DNA of 64,000 bases, taken from positions 3,286,001 to 3,350,000 of the forward strand of contig OZ241331.1 in NCBI GenBank assembly GCA_965200005.1, in the 5' to 3' direction. The translations under genes were made by a program, and so were the position numbers. Positions 1-9,522 of this stretch are shown in pieces; within the stretch, counting starts at the first letter, position 1, and the number at the start of each line of letters is the position of its first letter. This DNA comes from Aldehydirespirator sp965200005 (GTDB lineage: Bacteria > Actinomycetota > Acidimicrobiia > Acidimicrobiales > Aldehydirespiratoraceae). A model generated the notes under the pieces. The model did not search any database and was not told where the DNA came from. It saw only the letters and a program-made list of their open reading frames with translations.

Positions 1-794
1 CCAATGCTCTGCTGACTGCCCAGATTGCGGAGCTTGATGTGCCGGTACATAGAGGGGCCGAACGTCCTCTGATCTCCGCGACGATGGACGCAGCACGGAT
101 TCACGGCGCCAGTGGTCTCGGCGATGTCGAGTTGCCGCCACTTGAGCGCACAGCGGAGTCAAGCGATGCCGCGGGTTACCTGTGCGACATCGCTCGCACC
201 GTAAGCGACCTGCATCTCATCGCAGTCGGCCCGCTCACGAACGTGGCACTCGCGCTCCGGCGCGATCCCGATCTTCCGAAGCGCTTCGCGTCGATCACGA
301 TCATGGGTGGCGGCGCGCACACCGGCAATGTCACAGCGGCCGCTGAGTTCAATGTGTGGGCCGACCCCGAGGCCGCAGCCATGTTGTTTACAGAAGCCGC
401 GCCAATAACCATGGTTGGTCTTGATGTGACTCAGCGTGTCCTGCTCGGAGGGGACGAGTCAGCGCAGATGCGCAAGGCCGGAACAGCCAAAGCTAACTTC
501 GCGGCCGGTCTGCTCGATTACGCCTATGACCGATGCCGCGAATACGGGCTTGAAGCAGCACCGGTACATGACGCCACCGCCGTGATTGCAGTCACGCATC
601 CGCACCTGTTCCGCAAGTCGCGCCACCCCGTAGCCGTGGAGCTTCATGGGGAACACACGAGGGGGATGACTCTCACCGACGTTCGCCCACCAGCCGCTCA
701 TGACGAATCCGCACCACCACTACACGATGTGGTCTGGGACGCCGACGCCCAAGCCGTAATTGACCTGATCATCGAGGCAGTAGTCAGCCCCTAG
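1..794 (+). CDS. Nucleoside hydrolase (IUNH family), 5'-truncated by window edge
   Basis: The frame is open from base 3 (N-A-L-L-T-A-Q) with no stop before the window edge, so the true start lies upstream and the GTG at 39 is internal. Family members cleave the N-glycosidic bond of purine or pyrimidine ribosides to free base plus ribose. Visible family blocks are VGPLTNVALALR, the MGGG..TGN..A.AEFN.WADPEAA segment, which contributes calcium and ribose contacts, and VHDATAV near the C-terminus, which holds the conserved His-Asp. The N-terminal DxDxxxDD calcium motif would lie in the missing part. It sits upstream of a dihydropyrimidinase and methylmalonate-semialdehyde dehydrogenase, fitting nucleoside and pyrimidine breakdown, but other genes intervene. 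Confidence 0.9.
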   Translation, partial: NALLTAQIAELDVPVHRGAERPLISATMDAARIHGASGLGDVELPPLERTAESSDAAGYLCDIARTVSDLHLIAVGPLTNVALALRRDPDLPKRFASITIMGGGAHTGNVTAAAEFNVWADPEAAAMLFTEAAPITMVGLDVTQRVLLGGDESAQMRKAGTAKANFAAGLLDYAYDRCREYGLEAAPVHDATAVIAVTHPHLFRKSRHPVAVELHGEHTRGMTLTDVRPPAAHDESAPPLHDVVWDADAQAVIDLIIEAVVSP

Positions 795-815
795 TCGAGA
801 GCAGCGAACTCTGGG

Positions 816-1340
816 TTAGGGGTGGTGGATTTCGGCTAGCCAGTGGTCGTCTATTCGTATGGGGCAGAGGGCTTGGCAGGCGGCGACCATCCACTTGAGG
901 ATGTCTCTGTCTGAGGTGCCGATTGCCGGGTGCGCGACGATTCCGTTCTTGGCGTGATCCTGGACTTTGTGCCAACCCGCAGGAAGTGGCACACCGGCTT
1001 CCCGTAGACGATCCAACGCCTTGGGGCCAGTTCCGTGGGCGATGCCGACGGCGGAGGCACCCCCAACGCCCGAGCCGAGCTTCGCTCTCGGGGGACTCCA
1101 GGTGGCCATCGGAATGATCGGACCTCGTCCAGAGAACCACCGACCTACCGCACTCGGAACTGGCAAGCGCTCAATCTGATCATTACGCAAAGCGGGACCG
1201 ACATTGATCCATCCCGAGCCGTCACCATGATCTGATAGCCGGCGCATCTGCGTGACTACGGGCTCCAGATTGTGAGAGTCAAACTCGACAAACTTCGTTT
1301 GGAACCGACCCACACCGGTGACAGTACTGTTCTGGGTCAT
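816..1340 (-). CDS. Conserved hypothetical protein, divergent from metY-like gene
   Basis: I do not recognise a named domain. The start chosen is the ATG at 1340 (M-T-Q-N-S); a longer reading to 1403 would run inside the coding sequence of the divergent gene. The protein is about 174 residues, soluble, with no signal peptide or membrane segment. It has a motif-rich centre (GWINVGPAL, GRGPIIPMATWSPPRAKLG) that reads like a conserved, compact domain, and a C-terminal half with KALDRLREAGVPLPAGW and a tryptophan-rich end. Its start codon overlaps the start codon of the gene on the other strand, so any promoter must lie inside the neighbouring coding sequence. The ordered composition suggests a real gene, but it has no assigned function. 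Confidence 0.6.
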   Translation of the reverse strand: MTQNSTVTGVGRFQTKFVEFDSHNLEPVVTQMRRLSDHGDGSGWINVGPALRNDQIERLPVPSAVGRWFSGRGPIIPMATWSPPRAKLGSGVGGASAVGIAHGTGPKALDRLREAGVPLPAGWHKVQDHAKNGIVAHPAIGTSDRDILKWMVAACQALCPIRIDDHWLAEIHHP

Positions 1341-2637
1341 GCATGACCGGAAGTGGGGATTCCGAACCCGTGCCTTGCACGCCGGAGCCGTACCCGATCC
1401 CACGACCGGGGCCAGGGCTGTACCGATCTACCAGTCGACGAGCTTCGTCTTTGAAGACACTGCTGACGCCGCCGACCTGTTCGCACTCCAGAAGTACGGC
1501 ACGATCTACACCCGCATTTCCAACCCGACCACTGCGGCGTTCGAAGAGCGGATGGCAAGCCTTGAAGGTGGCATCGGTGCCGTGGCGACGGCGAGCGGGC
1601 AGGCCGCTGAGTTCCTGACGGTTACCGCACTAGCTGGTGCAGGTGACCACGTTGTCTCCTCCACCGGTCTCTACGGAGGCACCTACACCCAGTTTGATGT
1701 CACACTCAGGCGACTCGGCATCGACACGACGTTCGTGGACGGCACCGATGCTGACGCATTTGCATCACAAATCACCGCAGACACCAAGTTGCTCTATACC
1801 GAGATCATCGCTAACCCGTCCGGTTCGATTGCCGACATACCGCGGCTCGCCGAAGTCGCTAAAGCACATGACATTCCATTGGTTGTCGACTCAACGTTTG
1901 CCACTCCGTATTTGTGCCGACCCATCGAACATGGGGCGGACATTGTGATTCACTCGGCTACGAAGTTCATCGGTGGACATGGCACGTCAATAGGTGGCGT
2001 GATCGTGGAAGCCGGCAGATTTGACTGGGGCTCGGGACGATTCGATCACCTCACCGAACCTGTATCGACCTATAACGGGTTGCGATGGTGGGAGAACTTT
2101 GGTGAGTACGCCTTCTGCACCAAGGTCCGCTCCGAGCAATTGCGAGATGTCGGGGCCTGCTTATCGCCGTTCAACGCTTTCTTGTTGCTGCAAGGGCTTG
2201 AGACACTGCCGCTGCGGATGAAGGCTCACCTGCAGAACACTCACACTGTCGCAGCGTGGCTCGAAGCTGACAGCCGTGTGAGTTGGGTCAAGTGGGCCGG
2301 ACTATCGAACCATCCTGATCATGAGTTAGCTCGCCGACTCTTGCCGGACGGACCGGGAGCAGTGTTCTCGTTTGGAGTGTTGGGTGGTCGCGCTGCGGCT
2401 GCTCGGTTTATCGAGTCGTTACAGATGGTGTCGCACTTAGCAAATGTGGGTGACGCCAAGACATTGGTGATACATCCTGCATCCACAACTCATCAGCAAC
2501 TCTCCGACGCCGAACTTGTTGCAGGCGGGATCTCAGCTGACATGGTGAGAATCTCAGTTGGGCTCGAAGATGTGCAAGACATCATCTGGGATCTAGATCA
2601 GGCACTAGATCAAGCAACAGGTCGATTCGATGACTGA
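1339..2637 (+). CDS. metY: O-acetylhomoserine (thiol)-lyase, Cys/Met metabolism PLP enzyme
   Basis: PLP-dependent enzyme of the Cys/Met metabolism family, expected to make homocysteine from O-acetylhomoserine and sulfide. The 432-residue length is typical. The PLP lysine is K209 in SATKFIGGHG, preceded by the VDSTFATPYLCRP segment whose aspartate contacts the pyridine ring; Y-x-R (YTRI) and SNPT near residue 57 bind the phosphate. I chose the ATG at 1339 (M-H-D-R-K); a GTG at 1318 would add seven residues. The stop overlaps the next gene by 8 nt, indicating translational coupling with the CoA-binding protein. Members of this family also include O-acetylserine sulfhydrylase and gamma-lyases, so the substrate is inferred. 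Confidence 0.88.
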   Translation: MHDRKWGFRTRALHAGAVPDPTTGARAVPIYQSTSFVFEDTADAADLFALQKYGTIYTRISNPTTAAFEERMASLEGGIGAVATASGQAAEFLTVTALAGAGDHVVSSTGLYGGTYTQFDVTLRRLGIDTTFVDGTDADAFASQITADTKLLYTEIIANPSGSIADIPRLAEVAKAHDIPLVVDSTFATPYLCRPIEHGADIVIHSATKFIGGHGTSIGGVIVEAGRFDWGSGRFDHLTEPVSTYNGLRWWENFGEYAFCTKVRSEQLRDVGACLSPFNAFLLLQGLETLPLRMKAHLQNTHTVAAWLEADSRVSWVKWAGLSNHPDHELARRLLPDGPGAVFSFGVLGGRAAAARFIESLQMVSHLANVGDAKTLVIHPASTTHQQLSDAELVAGGISADMVRISVGLEDVQDIIWDLDQALDQATGRFDD

Positions 2638-3121
2638 CTGGACTCCGCCCACAGCACGTCAACGCCGTGACATCCTTGCGCGTGCAAAGTCCATTGCTGT
2701 TGTTGGCGCATCGACCAACCCATCCCGGGCTAGCTACTTCGTGCTCACCTACCTGCTGTCATCATCGGCAAATTATGATGTGTTTCCAGTCAATCCACGT
2801 GCAGCTGGACAACAGATTCTAGGACGAACCGTCTACCCTTCGCTGGCTGATTTGCCGGTGACTCCGGACATAGTTGACGTGTTCCGTCGCAACGAAGACT
2901 TGCCCGGTGTTGCAGATGAAGCGATCGTTGTCGATGCCAAAGTGTTCTGGGCACAGCTAGGACTCTGGAACATGACGGCGGCCCAACGCTGCGTCACGGC
3001 TGGCCTTGATGTGGTCATGGACCGGTGCCTCAAGATTGAACACGCCCGCTTCCACGGCGGATTACACCTTGCCGGTTTTGATACCGGTGTGATCTCCTCA
3101 CGACGACGTCTTTCACGGTGA
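2630..3121 (+). CDS. CoA-binding domain protein (YccU-like)
   Basis: Small Rossmann-fold CoA-binding protein of 163 residues, matching the usual length. The nucleotide-binding loop is visible as SIAVVGASTNPSRASYFV near residue 21, and the family hallmark VDVFRRNEDLPGVADEAI with downstream VFWAQLGLWN is present. The C-terminal VVMDRCLKIEH is also typical. The biochemical role of this family is unknown. Its gene overlaps the upstream sulfhydrylase gene by 8 nt. Pairing of these two gene types is common in bacteria, suggesting that the protein serves or senses sulfur/CoA metabolism, but that is inference. Confidence 0.85.
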   Translation: MTDWTPPTARQRRDILARAKSIAVVGASTNPSRASYFVLTYLLSSSANYDVFPVNPRAAGQQILGRTVYPSLADLPVTPDIVDVFRRNEDLPGVADEAIVVDAKVFWAQLGLWNMTAAQRCVTAGLDVVMDRCLKIEHARFHGGLHLAGFDTGVISSRRRLSR

Positions 3122-3194
3122 GCAGCGATACACGGCTGCCACCTATCCTGCCTGATGGCCCCACCTCAATACCGATGACCCGAAGGAGTCCGCC

Positions 3195-4604
3195 GTGACG
3201 ATTCTCATCAAAGGCGGAACGGTCGTAACCACCACTGGTGCCGACAAAGCAGAGGTATTAATCGACGGCGAGCAGATCGCTGCGGTGCTCCAGCCTGGCA
3301 GCACCATCGCAACTAGCGCAGAACAGAGTGCCGAGGTGATTGTTGCCACCAACCGGTTGGTGGTACCGGGCGGTGTTGATGTTCACACCCACATGGACCT
3401 TCCGATGGGCCCAACTGTCGCAAGTGATGACTTCGAGACTGGTACCCGTGCAACTGCCTGGGGCGGAACAACCACGATTGTCGATTTCGCCGGTCAACCA
3501 CTCGGTGAAACAGTACGCAGTGGCCTTGACACCTGGTTCGCGAAGGCTGAAGGACGCTGCGCGATCGACTATGGCTTCCACATGTCATTGGGTGACGTCA
3601 ACAATGACTCGCTCAAGGAGATGGACCTGCTTGTCAATGAAGGCATAACCAGCTTCAAGCTGTTTATGGCCTATCCCGGTGTCTATTACTCAGACGATGG
3701 CCAAATCCTGTTAGCTATGCAGCAAGCTGCAAGCAACGGCGGCTTGATCATGATGCACGCCGAGAACGGAATCGCCATCGATGTGCTGGCCCAACAGGCG
3801 ATAGAGCGTGGCGACTCTGACCCCGTCAATCATGGACTAGTCCGACGCCCTGAACTGGAAGCAGAGGCGACGCATAGAGCGATACAACTCGCCAAAGTTG
3901 GTGCAGCACCGCTGTACATCGTGCATCTTTCAGCCAAAGAAGCCTTGGAACAAGTTGCAATTGCTCGCAACAAGGCCATGAACGTCTTCGCAGAGACGTG
4001 TCCCCAATATCTGTATCTCAGCCTCGAAGAACACCTCGCTCGACCGGGAATCGAAGGAGCGGCATATGTCTGCTCTCCACCGTTGCGTTCCCGTCATCAA
4101 CATCACAGCGAGGAACTATGGAAGGGTCTTCGTAGCAATGATCTAGCGGTCGTCGCTACCGATCATTGCCCGTTCTGCAAGAAGGATCAGAAGTCGCTCG
4201 GGCTTGATGACTTCCGTGCAATACCCAACGGACTTGGCGGTGTTGAGCATCGCATGGATCTGATATTCCAGGGAGTAGTCAACGGTGAGATCACACTGGC
4301 TCGCTGGGTTGAGCTATGTGCAACGACGCCAGCGAGAATGATGGGCCTCTACCCCCGAAAAGGGATAATCGCACCTGGCTCGGATGCTGACATAGTCATT
4401 TACGATCCCAACAAGCGCTGGACGATCAGCGTGGACAACCATCACATGAACATCGACTACTCGGCCTATGAAGGCATTGACATGACTGGTCATGTCGACA
4501 CCGTGTTCTCACGCGGCAACAAGATCATTGACGATGGTCGCTACCTCGGCCGGGCAGGGCATGGAAAGTACCTGCGGCGAGGCCTCTGCCAGTACTTGCA
4601 ATAG
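3195..4604 (+). CDS. hydA: Dihydropyrimidinase / D-hydantoinase
   Basis: Cyclic amidohydrolase of 469 residues that opens dihydrouracil, dihydrothymine or hydantoins. The binuclear metal site is complete: H64-x-H66 in VDVHTHMDLP, the carbamylated lysine K155 in SFKLFMAYPGVY, H188 in MMHAENG, H244 in VHLSAKEA and D323 in TDHCPF. The tyrosine of PGVYYSDDGQ matches the substrate loop. The GTG start at 3195 follows a strong GAAGGAG site at 6-nt spacing. Fifteen bases downstream comes a methylmalonate-semialdehyde dehydrogenase, which acts at the end of thymine breakdown. Dihydropyrimidine dehydrogenase, beta-ureidopropionase and the transaminase are not in this window. Confidence 0.93.
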   Translation: MTILIKGGTVVTTTGADKAEVLIDGEQIAAVLQPGSTIATSAEQSAEVIVATNRLVVPGGVDVHTHMDLPMGPTVASDDFETGTRATAWGGTTTIVDFAGQPLGETVRSGLDTWFAKAEGRCAIDYGFHMSLGDVNNDSLKEMDLLVNEGITSFKLFMAYPGVYYSDDGQILLAMQQAASNGGLIMMHAENGIAIDVLAQQAIERGDSDPVNHGLVRRPELEAEATHRAIQLAKVGAAPLYIVHLSAKEALEQVAIARNKAMNVFAETCPQYLYLSLEEHLARPGIEGAAYVCSPPLRSRHQHHSEELWKGLRSNDLAVVATDHCPFCKKDQKSLGLDDFRAIPNGLGGVEHRMDLIFQGVVNGEITLARWVELCATTPARMMGLYPRKGIIAPGSDADIVIYDPNKRWTISVDNHHMNIDYSAYEGIDMTGHVDTVFSRGNKIIDDGRYLGRAGHGKYLRRGLCQYLQ

Positions 4605-4618
4605 GCAAGGAGACAAAC

Positions 4619-6106
4619 ATGAACATGATTCAACATCTCGTTGACGGAGCAGATCTGGCCTGTGAGTCGGGTCGCAGTCAGCCTGTGTTCAACCCGGCTA
4701 CTGGTGAACAGTCAGCCGATGTTGGCTTGGCGAGCGTCTCCGAAGTGGACGCCGCTGTTGCGTCGGCAGCCGCTGCGTTCGAGGAGTGGCGAGAGACATC
4801 ACTCGCGAGGCGTACAAAGCTGATGTTCTCGTTCAGGAGCCTTGTTCAAGCAAACGCAGATGAGATCGCTTGGCGCCTCACATCAGAGCACGGCAAAGTT
4901 CGTGATGACGCTTATGGCGAGGTAATGCGAGGACTCGAAAACATCGAGTTCGCATGTGGACTTGCTGAGTTACTCAAAGGTAGCTACAGCGGTCAAGCCT
5001 CCTCTGGCATAGATGTATTCACAGTGCGCCAGCCACTTGGAGTAGTGGCTGGCGTCACACCGTTCAACTTCCCGGCGATGGTTCCGCTTTGGATGTTTCC
5101 AAATGCAATCGCCTGCGGCAACACATTCGTGCTGAAGCCCTCCGAGCGTGATCCCTCAGCACCACGATTCGTGGCGGAACTATTCCATGAAGTTGGATTT
5201 CCTCCTGGTGTTCTCAATGTTGTCAACGGTGACAAGGTAGCAGTAGATCGTCTACTCGTACATCCCGATGTCAAAGCAGTCAGCTTTGTCGGATCCACTC
5301 CAATCGCGCGGTACGTCTACGAAACAGCAACAGCGCAAGGCAAGCGTGTACAAGCGCTAGGCGGGGCTAAGAACCACATGGTCGTGCTGCCAGATGCTGA
5401 CATTGATCTGGCAGCTGATGCTGCGGTGTCTGCCGCGTATGGCTCCGCAGGCGAACGGTGTATGGCTATCTCGGTAGTTGTGGCCGTAGGTGACTCGGGC
5501 GATCCACTAGTTGACGCAATCCGAGTGAGGATGGACAAGCTGCGGATAGGGCCTGGGGATGATCCCGAGTCCGAGATGGGCCCGCTCATCACACGCGAAC
5601 ACCGAGATCGTGTTGCCGGATATGTCGGGATTGGTAACGACGAAGGCGCCTCCGTGATCGTTGACGGGCGAGAAGCCAACTTCGATGGTGACGGTTTCTT
5701 CCTAGGAGTGTCGCTGCTTGACAATGTGACACCAGACATGTCGGTGTATCGCGATGAGATTTTTGGGCCTGTGTTATGCGTTGTGCGCGCCGACACATAC
5801 CACGAGGCTGTCAGCCTCATTGAGAACAATCCATGGGGCAACGGTGCGGCAATCTTCACGCGTGACGGTGGCGCTGCACGCCAGTTCCAAATCGACGCAG
5901 ATGCAGGGATGGTCGGCATCAACGTGCCCATCCCTGTACCAGTTGGTTACCACTCGTTTGGTGGGTGGAAGCAGTCGCTGTTCGGGGACAGCCACATGTA
6001 TGGGCCCGAAGGGATCCACTTCTTTACCAAGGCCAAAGCCATAACATCTCGCTGGCCCGACCCGGCCGATAGTGCAGTCGATCTGGGATTCCCACGTAAT
6101 CGGTAA
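4619..6106 (+). CDS. mmsA: CoA-acylating methylmalonate-semialdehyde dehydrogenase
   Basis: Converts methylmalonate semialdehyde to propionyl-CoA (or malonate semialdehyde to acetyl-CoA) with NAD and CoA. The 495-residue length is typical. The nucleophile is C281 in AGERCMAIS. The usual general-base glutamate region reads ALGGAKNH, which is the signature of the CoA-acylating group rather than hydrolytic aldehyde dehydrogenases. Cofactor contacts VTPFNFPAMVPLWMF and FVLKPSERDP are present. The start has a clear AAGGAG ribosome binding site. Adjacent to dihydropyrimidinase, it fits the last step of reductive thymine/beta-aminoisobutyrate degradation, though valine or inositol breakdown are alternatives. 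Confidence 0.93.
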   Translation: MNMIQHLVDGADLACESGRSQPVFNPATGEQSADVGLASVSEVDAAVASAAAAFEEWRETSLARRTKLMFSFRSLVQANADEIAWRLTSEHGKVRDDAYGEVMRGLENIEFACGLAELLKGSYSGQASSGIDVFTVRQPLGVVAGVTPFNFPAMVPLWMFPNAIACGNTFVLKPSERDPSAPRFVAELFHEVGFPPGVLNVVNGDKVAVDRLLVHPDVKAVSFVGSTPIARYVYETATAQGKRVQALGGAKNHMVVLPDADIDLAADAAVSAAYGSAGERCMAISVVVAVGDSGDPLVDAIRVRMDKLRIGPGDDPESEMGPLITREHRDRVAGYVGIGNDEGASVIVDGREANFDGDGFFLGVSLLDNVTPDMSVYRDEIFGPVLCVVRADTYHEAVSLIENNPWGNGAAIFTRDGGAARQFQIDADAGMVGINVPIPVPVGYHSFGGWKQSLFGDSHMYGPEGIHFFTKAKAITSRWPDPADSAVDLGFPRNR

Positions 6107-6134
6107 GGTCGCTAACGCACCAGTGTGAGGTGAA

Positions 6135-6159
6135 GCTGATAGCTTGCCCAGTTATCAGC
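6135..6159 (+). terminator. Possible weak terminator hairpin after mmsA
   Basis: Perfect 7-bp inverted repeat GCTGATA/TATCAGC with an 11-nt loop, 28 bases after the mmsA stop, followed by a mildly T-rich stretch (AGATTTCCCT). The stem is short and there is no clean U tract, so it may be chance. Confidence 0.35.
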
Positions 6160-6303
6160 CAGATTTCCCTCAAATGTCGCTCAAAGACACTAGAAGAGCC
6201 GGCCCTCTAGCTCATTCGGTGAGTTGCCCTTCAGAGTTAGAACTGCGGAGACAGTCGATACACCAAACAGACCACTGCCGTCACTAGCGAAAGGGGCTGC
6301 GTC

Positions 6304-8640
6304 ATGTACTCGTCACTAGGCCGGTGGTGTTATCGCCATCCATGGCGCGTCATCCTCGGATGGGTCCTTGTCATCGTTATCGGTGCAGTTACGGCCGGAA
6401 CAATCGGTGCCTCGTACTCCGCGAATCCGTCCTTGCCAGACAGTGACAGTCGTAAGGGAACGGACATCCTGAACGAGTACTTCGTTGGGTTTGCTAGCCG
6501 TATCGGCGGAACGATCGTGTTCCGAGCGGATGCAGGCATTGACGATCCTGAAGTACAGGCAGCCATGACGGATCTGTTGAACCAGATCCATCTCATTGAT
6601 GGGGTGGGTGTGGTTAATCCTTACACGGGCCCGAATTTCTATGAGCAACAGGTAGCGCGTCGAGGCCCAGATGCAGGCTACATCGCCTACGCCCAAGTCA
6701 ACCTTGATCCCGAATTCGACGCTAGCGACGCAGCGGACATCGGTGAACAAATCAATGAGTTGATCGAATCCAGCGGAGTGCGCGACATCGCAGGGCTTCA
6801 GGTTGAGGTCGGGAGTGGATGGTTTGCTGGCGGCGAACCACCCGAGTCTGAGGCAATCGGCCTTGCGTTTTCGGTATTCGTGCTGATCATGGCGGTTGGT
6901 TCTGTTGTTGCGATGGGCATGACTGTCACAACAGCATTGATGGGAGTCGCAGCCGGAGTCGTCGGCATCGTTCTGGTCAGCAACATTGCCACAGTCCCCG
7001 AGTTTGCAACAACGCTTGGCGTGATGATCGGCATCGGTGTCGGAATTGACTATGCGTTGTTCATCGTCAACCGCTACCGCGAGTGGTTACACCTCGGATA
7101 CTCACCTGAAGACTCAGTAGCGGCTGCGTTGGATTCTGCAGGGCGATCAGTTGTGTTTGCAGGTGCCACGGTGGTGATTTCGCTGCTGGGACTGTTGCCT
7201 ATCGGTCTGTCATTCGTAGCCGGACTCGGTGTCTCGGCTGCAGTGACAGTCACCATGGTGCTGATTGGTGCAATGACCCTCATTCCAGCAATCATCGGGC
7301 TGGTCGGTGATCGGATCACCGTCACGCATGTGAAGGGCGTTGTTGCGTCGGTACTGATTGCGTTGGCGCTGTTCGGTGTCGGTGCCGGAATACCAGTGCT
7401 ATTGATTGGACTTCCGGTAGCGATTGTGGTGTTGATCGCCGGTTCGTTTGGTGGCGGGAGAAACCGCCTCCGGCGGGTCGTGCAACGCAAGCCAACCAAG
7501 CCTCTTAGGGAGACTGGCTGGTACCGACTCAGTCGGGTTGTTCAATCGAGGCCATGGCTCTTTTCGCTCGGCGGTGCTGGCCTATTGGTCATATTGGCGC
7601 TGCCGGTGTTCTCGCTGCGACTTGGGTTCTCTGATGAGGGCAACTTTCCTGAAGACACGACAACTCGCAAGGCATATGACCTGCTATCTGAAGGTTTCGG
7701 ACCAGGAGCGAACGGCCCATTGATCATCACAACCACCGACACCAGTACTGAGGATTTCGTAACACTCAACGAACTCTCGGATGTGCTCAATCGCACCGAT
7801 GGGGTCGCCTTTGCAACAATTCCGACCGCCAATCAATACGTGGACGCTGCTCTGATCCGGGTTGAACCAACCACGGGGCCCCAGGACGAAGCGACGGAGC
7901 AACTCGTACACAAGATGCGTAACGAAGTGATCCCTTCGGTGGTAGCAGGCACAGGTGTTGAGGCCTTCGTGACCGGTGGTGTGGCATCAAACATCGACTT
8001 CTCCGACTATCTCGCGAGCCGTATGCCGATCTTCCTTGGCATCGTGTTGGGAGCATCATTCCTGCTCTTGATGGCTGTGTTCCGCTCAGTGCTAGTGCCG
8101 ATTAAAGCTGTGATTGTGAACATGCTCTCGATTGGAGCGGCATACGGAGTCGCCGTCGCTGTCTTCCAGTGGGGTTGGCTTGGCGGCATCTTGGGAGTGG
8201 AACCGGCACCAATTGAGCCGTTCATTCCGATAATGCTGTTCGCCATCGTCTTTGGATTGTCGATGGACTACGAAGTGTTCCTGCTCTCGAGGATCAAAGA
8301 AGAGTATGAACGCACAGGAGATTCTGCCGACTCTGTTGCGGACGGGCTTGCCGCGACCGCGAGAGTTATCACTGCTGCCGCAGCGATCATGGTTTTTGTC
8401 TTTGGCAGCTTTGTTCTCGAAGACAACAGGATCGTGCGTCTGTTCGGTCTGGGTCTCGCAACTGCGATTGCGATAGATGCATCTATTGTGCGAGTGCTCA
8501 TCGTGCCGTCCACGATGGAGTTGCTTGGTGCGCGCAACTGGTGGCTCCCCCGCTGGCTAGATCGCATAATCCCCAACCTGCGTGTAGAAGGCGAACTACC
8601 CCAAAGAACCCCAGTCACCACAAGTCAGCCGAGCTCGTAG
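6304..8640 (+). CDS. MMPL/RND-family membrane transporter
   Basis: A 778-residue transporter of the MMPL (mycobacterial membrane protein large) branch of the RND superfamily. The fold is a duplicated unit: TM1 near residues 12-36, a large extracytoplasmic loop, a bundle of five helices (about 185-330) containing GIGVGIDYALFIVNRYRE, then a second loop and bundle (about 575-745) containing FGLSMDYEVFLLSRIKEEY. The paired DY motifs in TM4 and TM10 are the proton-relay residues of the family. Relatives export lipids, siderophores or drugs; nothing here fixes a substrate. The gene stands alone, has an AAAGGGG ribosome binding site 7 nt before the ATG, and converges on the phenylacetate operon. Confidence 0.92.
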   Translation: MYSSLGRWCYRHPWRVILGWVLVIVIGAVTAGTIGASYSANPSLPDSDSRKGTDILNEYFVGFASRIGGTIVFRADAGIDDPEVQAAMTDLLNQIHLIDGVGVVNPYTGPNFYEQQVARRGPDAGYIAYAQVNLDPEFDASDAADIGEQINELIESSGVRDIAGLQVEVGSGWFAGGEPPESEAIGLAFSVFVLIMAVGSVVAMGMTVTTALMGVAAGVVGIVLVSNIATVPEFATTLGVMIGIGVGIDYALFIVNRYREWLHLGYSPEDSVAAALDSAGRSVVFAGATVVISLLGLLPIGLSFVAGLGVSAAVTVTMVLIGAMTLIPAIIGLVGDRITVTHVKGVVASVLIALALFGVGAGIPVLLIGLPVAIVVLIAGSFGGGRNRLRRVVQRKPTKPLRETGWYRLSRVVQSRPWLFSLGGAGLLVILALPVFSLRLGFSDEGNFPEDTTTRKAYDLLSEGFGPGANGPLIITTTDTSTEDFVTLNELSDVLNRTDGVAFATIPTANQYVDAALIRVEPTTGPQDEATEQLVHKMRNEVIPSVVAGTGVEAFVTGGVASNIDFSDYLASRMPIFLGIVLGASFLLLMAVFRSVLVPIKAVIVNMLSIGAAYGVAVAVFQWGWLGGILGVEPAPIEPFIPIMLFAIVFGLSMDYEVFLLSRIKEEYERTGDSADSVADGLAATARVITAAAAIMVFVFGSFVLEDNRIVRLFGLGLATAIAIDASIVRVLIVPSTMELLGARNWWLPRWLDRIIPNLRVEGELPQRTPVTTSQPSS

Positions 8641-8734
8641 CCACGGTTAAGGAAAAGTTCTTTACTTGAGGCTGAGCTTATTTGAGGTTCGGGGCTGAAC
8701 GTTAATTAACGGGGGTTGATTTCCCGGGATGCCG

Positions 8735-9514
8735 CTACCAGCGGGCTTGTGGGTCATAGTCCAGAACCTCACGCATGCGTGACATCAGCGGAGCGAAGTG
8801 GGGCGACCGGGTGGTGCGGCGGTTCTGTGTGCCTTGCTCCGAGAAGTCGATGATCACACCGAAGCGCTCACGGATTGCCTGCTTCAGCGGTTTGGCAAGG
8901 CTCGCCATGGAGCCGGAACACACAGCCTGAGCTATGGCCATGCTCTCGCCGGCTGGAGGTTCGCACAACCCGGCAACGAGCGGGGCCAGCTCATCCACAC
9001 CCGCAACGATGCGCTGGCGAGCATCGTCAACCTCCAGTAGCCGGTCGAGCAGCGCATCAGCGTGCATGCGATGGTATGCCTCTTCCCGCATCGCCCGTTC
9101 GGCTACAACTGACAAGCCGGGGAGAGACGACTCCGCCACAAGTTGCCAGCGCATCTGCTCGAACGTGTCGTAGATCCAGTGACGTACCAGTGCCAGAGTC
9201 CAATCGGTCGTAGTGAATTCCACTAGGTGACACGACCGGTAGTTGTCATCGAAACGGTTGTAAGCCAGAGCATCAATCGTCTCGTCGCTGGACTCAACGC
9301 CATCAAGTTCGAGAACCAGTTCATACAGCAGAGCCGCATGGCCAAGTTCGTCCTGGCCAATGCTGGAGAACGCCAGGTCTTCCTCAAGAAAGGGAGCTAC
9401 ACCGATCCACTCGGTGTGTTGCTGACCGATGAGGTGTTCATCATCGGCAAATGCAAGCAGGAACTCACGGACTCCGGCGGGTTCAACCGCCCAAGGCGGA
9501 ACAGGTTGATCCAC
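8735..9514 (-). CDS. paaC: Phenylacetyl-CoA epoxidase structural subunit PaaC
   Basis: Ferritin-like subunit that stabilises and orients PaaA in the multicomponent 1,2-phenylacetyl-CoA epoxidase. At 259 residues it matches the family. Recognisable blocks are DDEHLIGQQHTEWIG, FSSIGQDELGHAALLYELV and MREEAYHRMHADALLDRLL. The GTG start at 9514 lies 8 nt after paaB and is preceded by AGAGGTAG. It is the last gene of a paaZ-A-B-C transcript; in most bacteria paaD (Fe-S assembly) and paaE (reductase) follow here, but instead the convergent MMPL transporter gene begins. Assignment rests on both sequence pattern and gene order. Confidence 0.94.
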   Translation of the reverse strand: MDQPVPPWAVEPAGVREFLLAFADDEHLIGQQHTEWIGVAPFLEEDLAFSSIGQDELGHAALLYELVLELDGVESSDETIDALAYNRFDDNYRSCHLVEFTTTDWTLALVRHWIYDTFEQMRWQLVAESSLPGLSVVAERAMREEAYHRMHADALLDRLLEVDDARQRIVAGVDELAPLVAGLCEPPAGESMAIAQAVCSGSMASLAKPLKQAIRERFGVIIDFSEQGTQNRRTTRSPHFAPLMSRMREVLDYDPQARW

Positions 9515-9522
9515 TCGATTCG

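Noticed and set aside
8641..8734. paaD/paaE fragment after paaC
   Set aside because: The gap is under 100 nt, contains a GTTAATTAAC palindrome and no coding sequence; the next gene is the convergent MMPL transporter.
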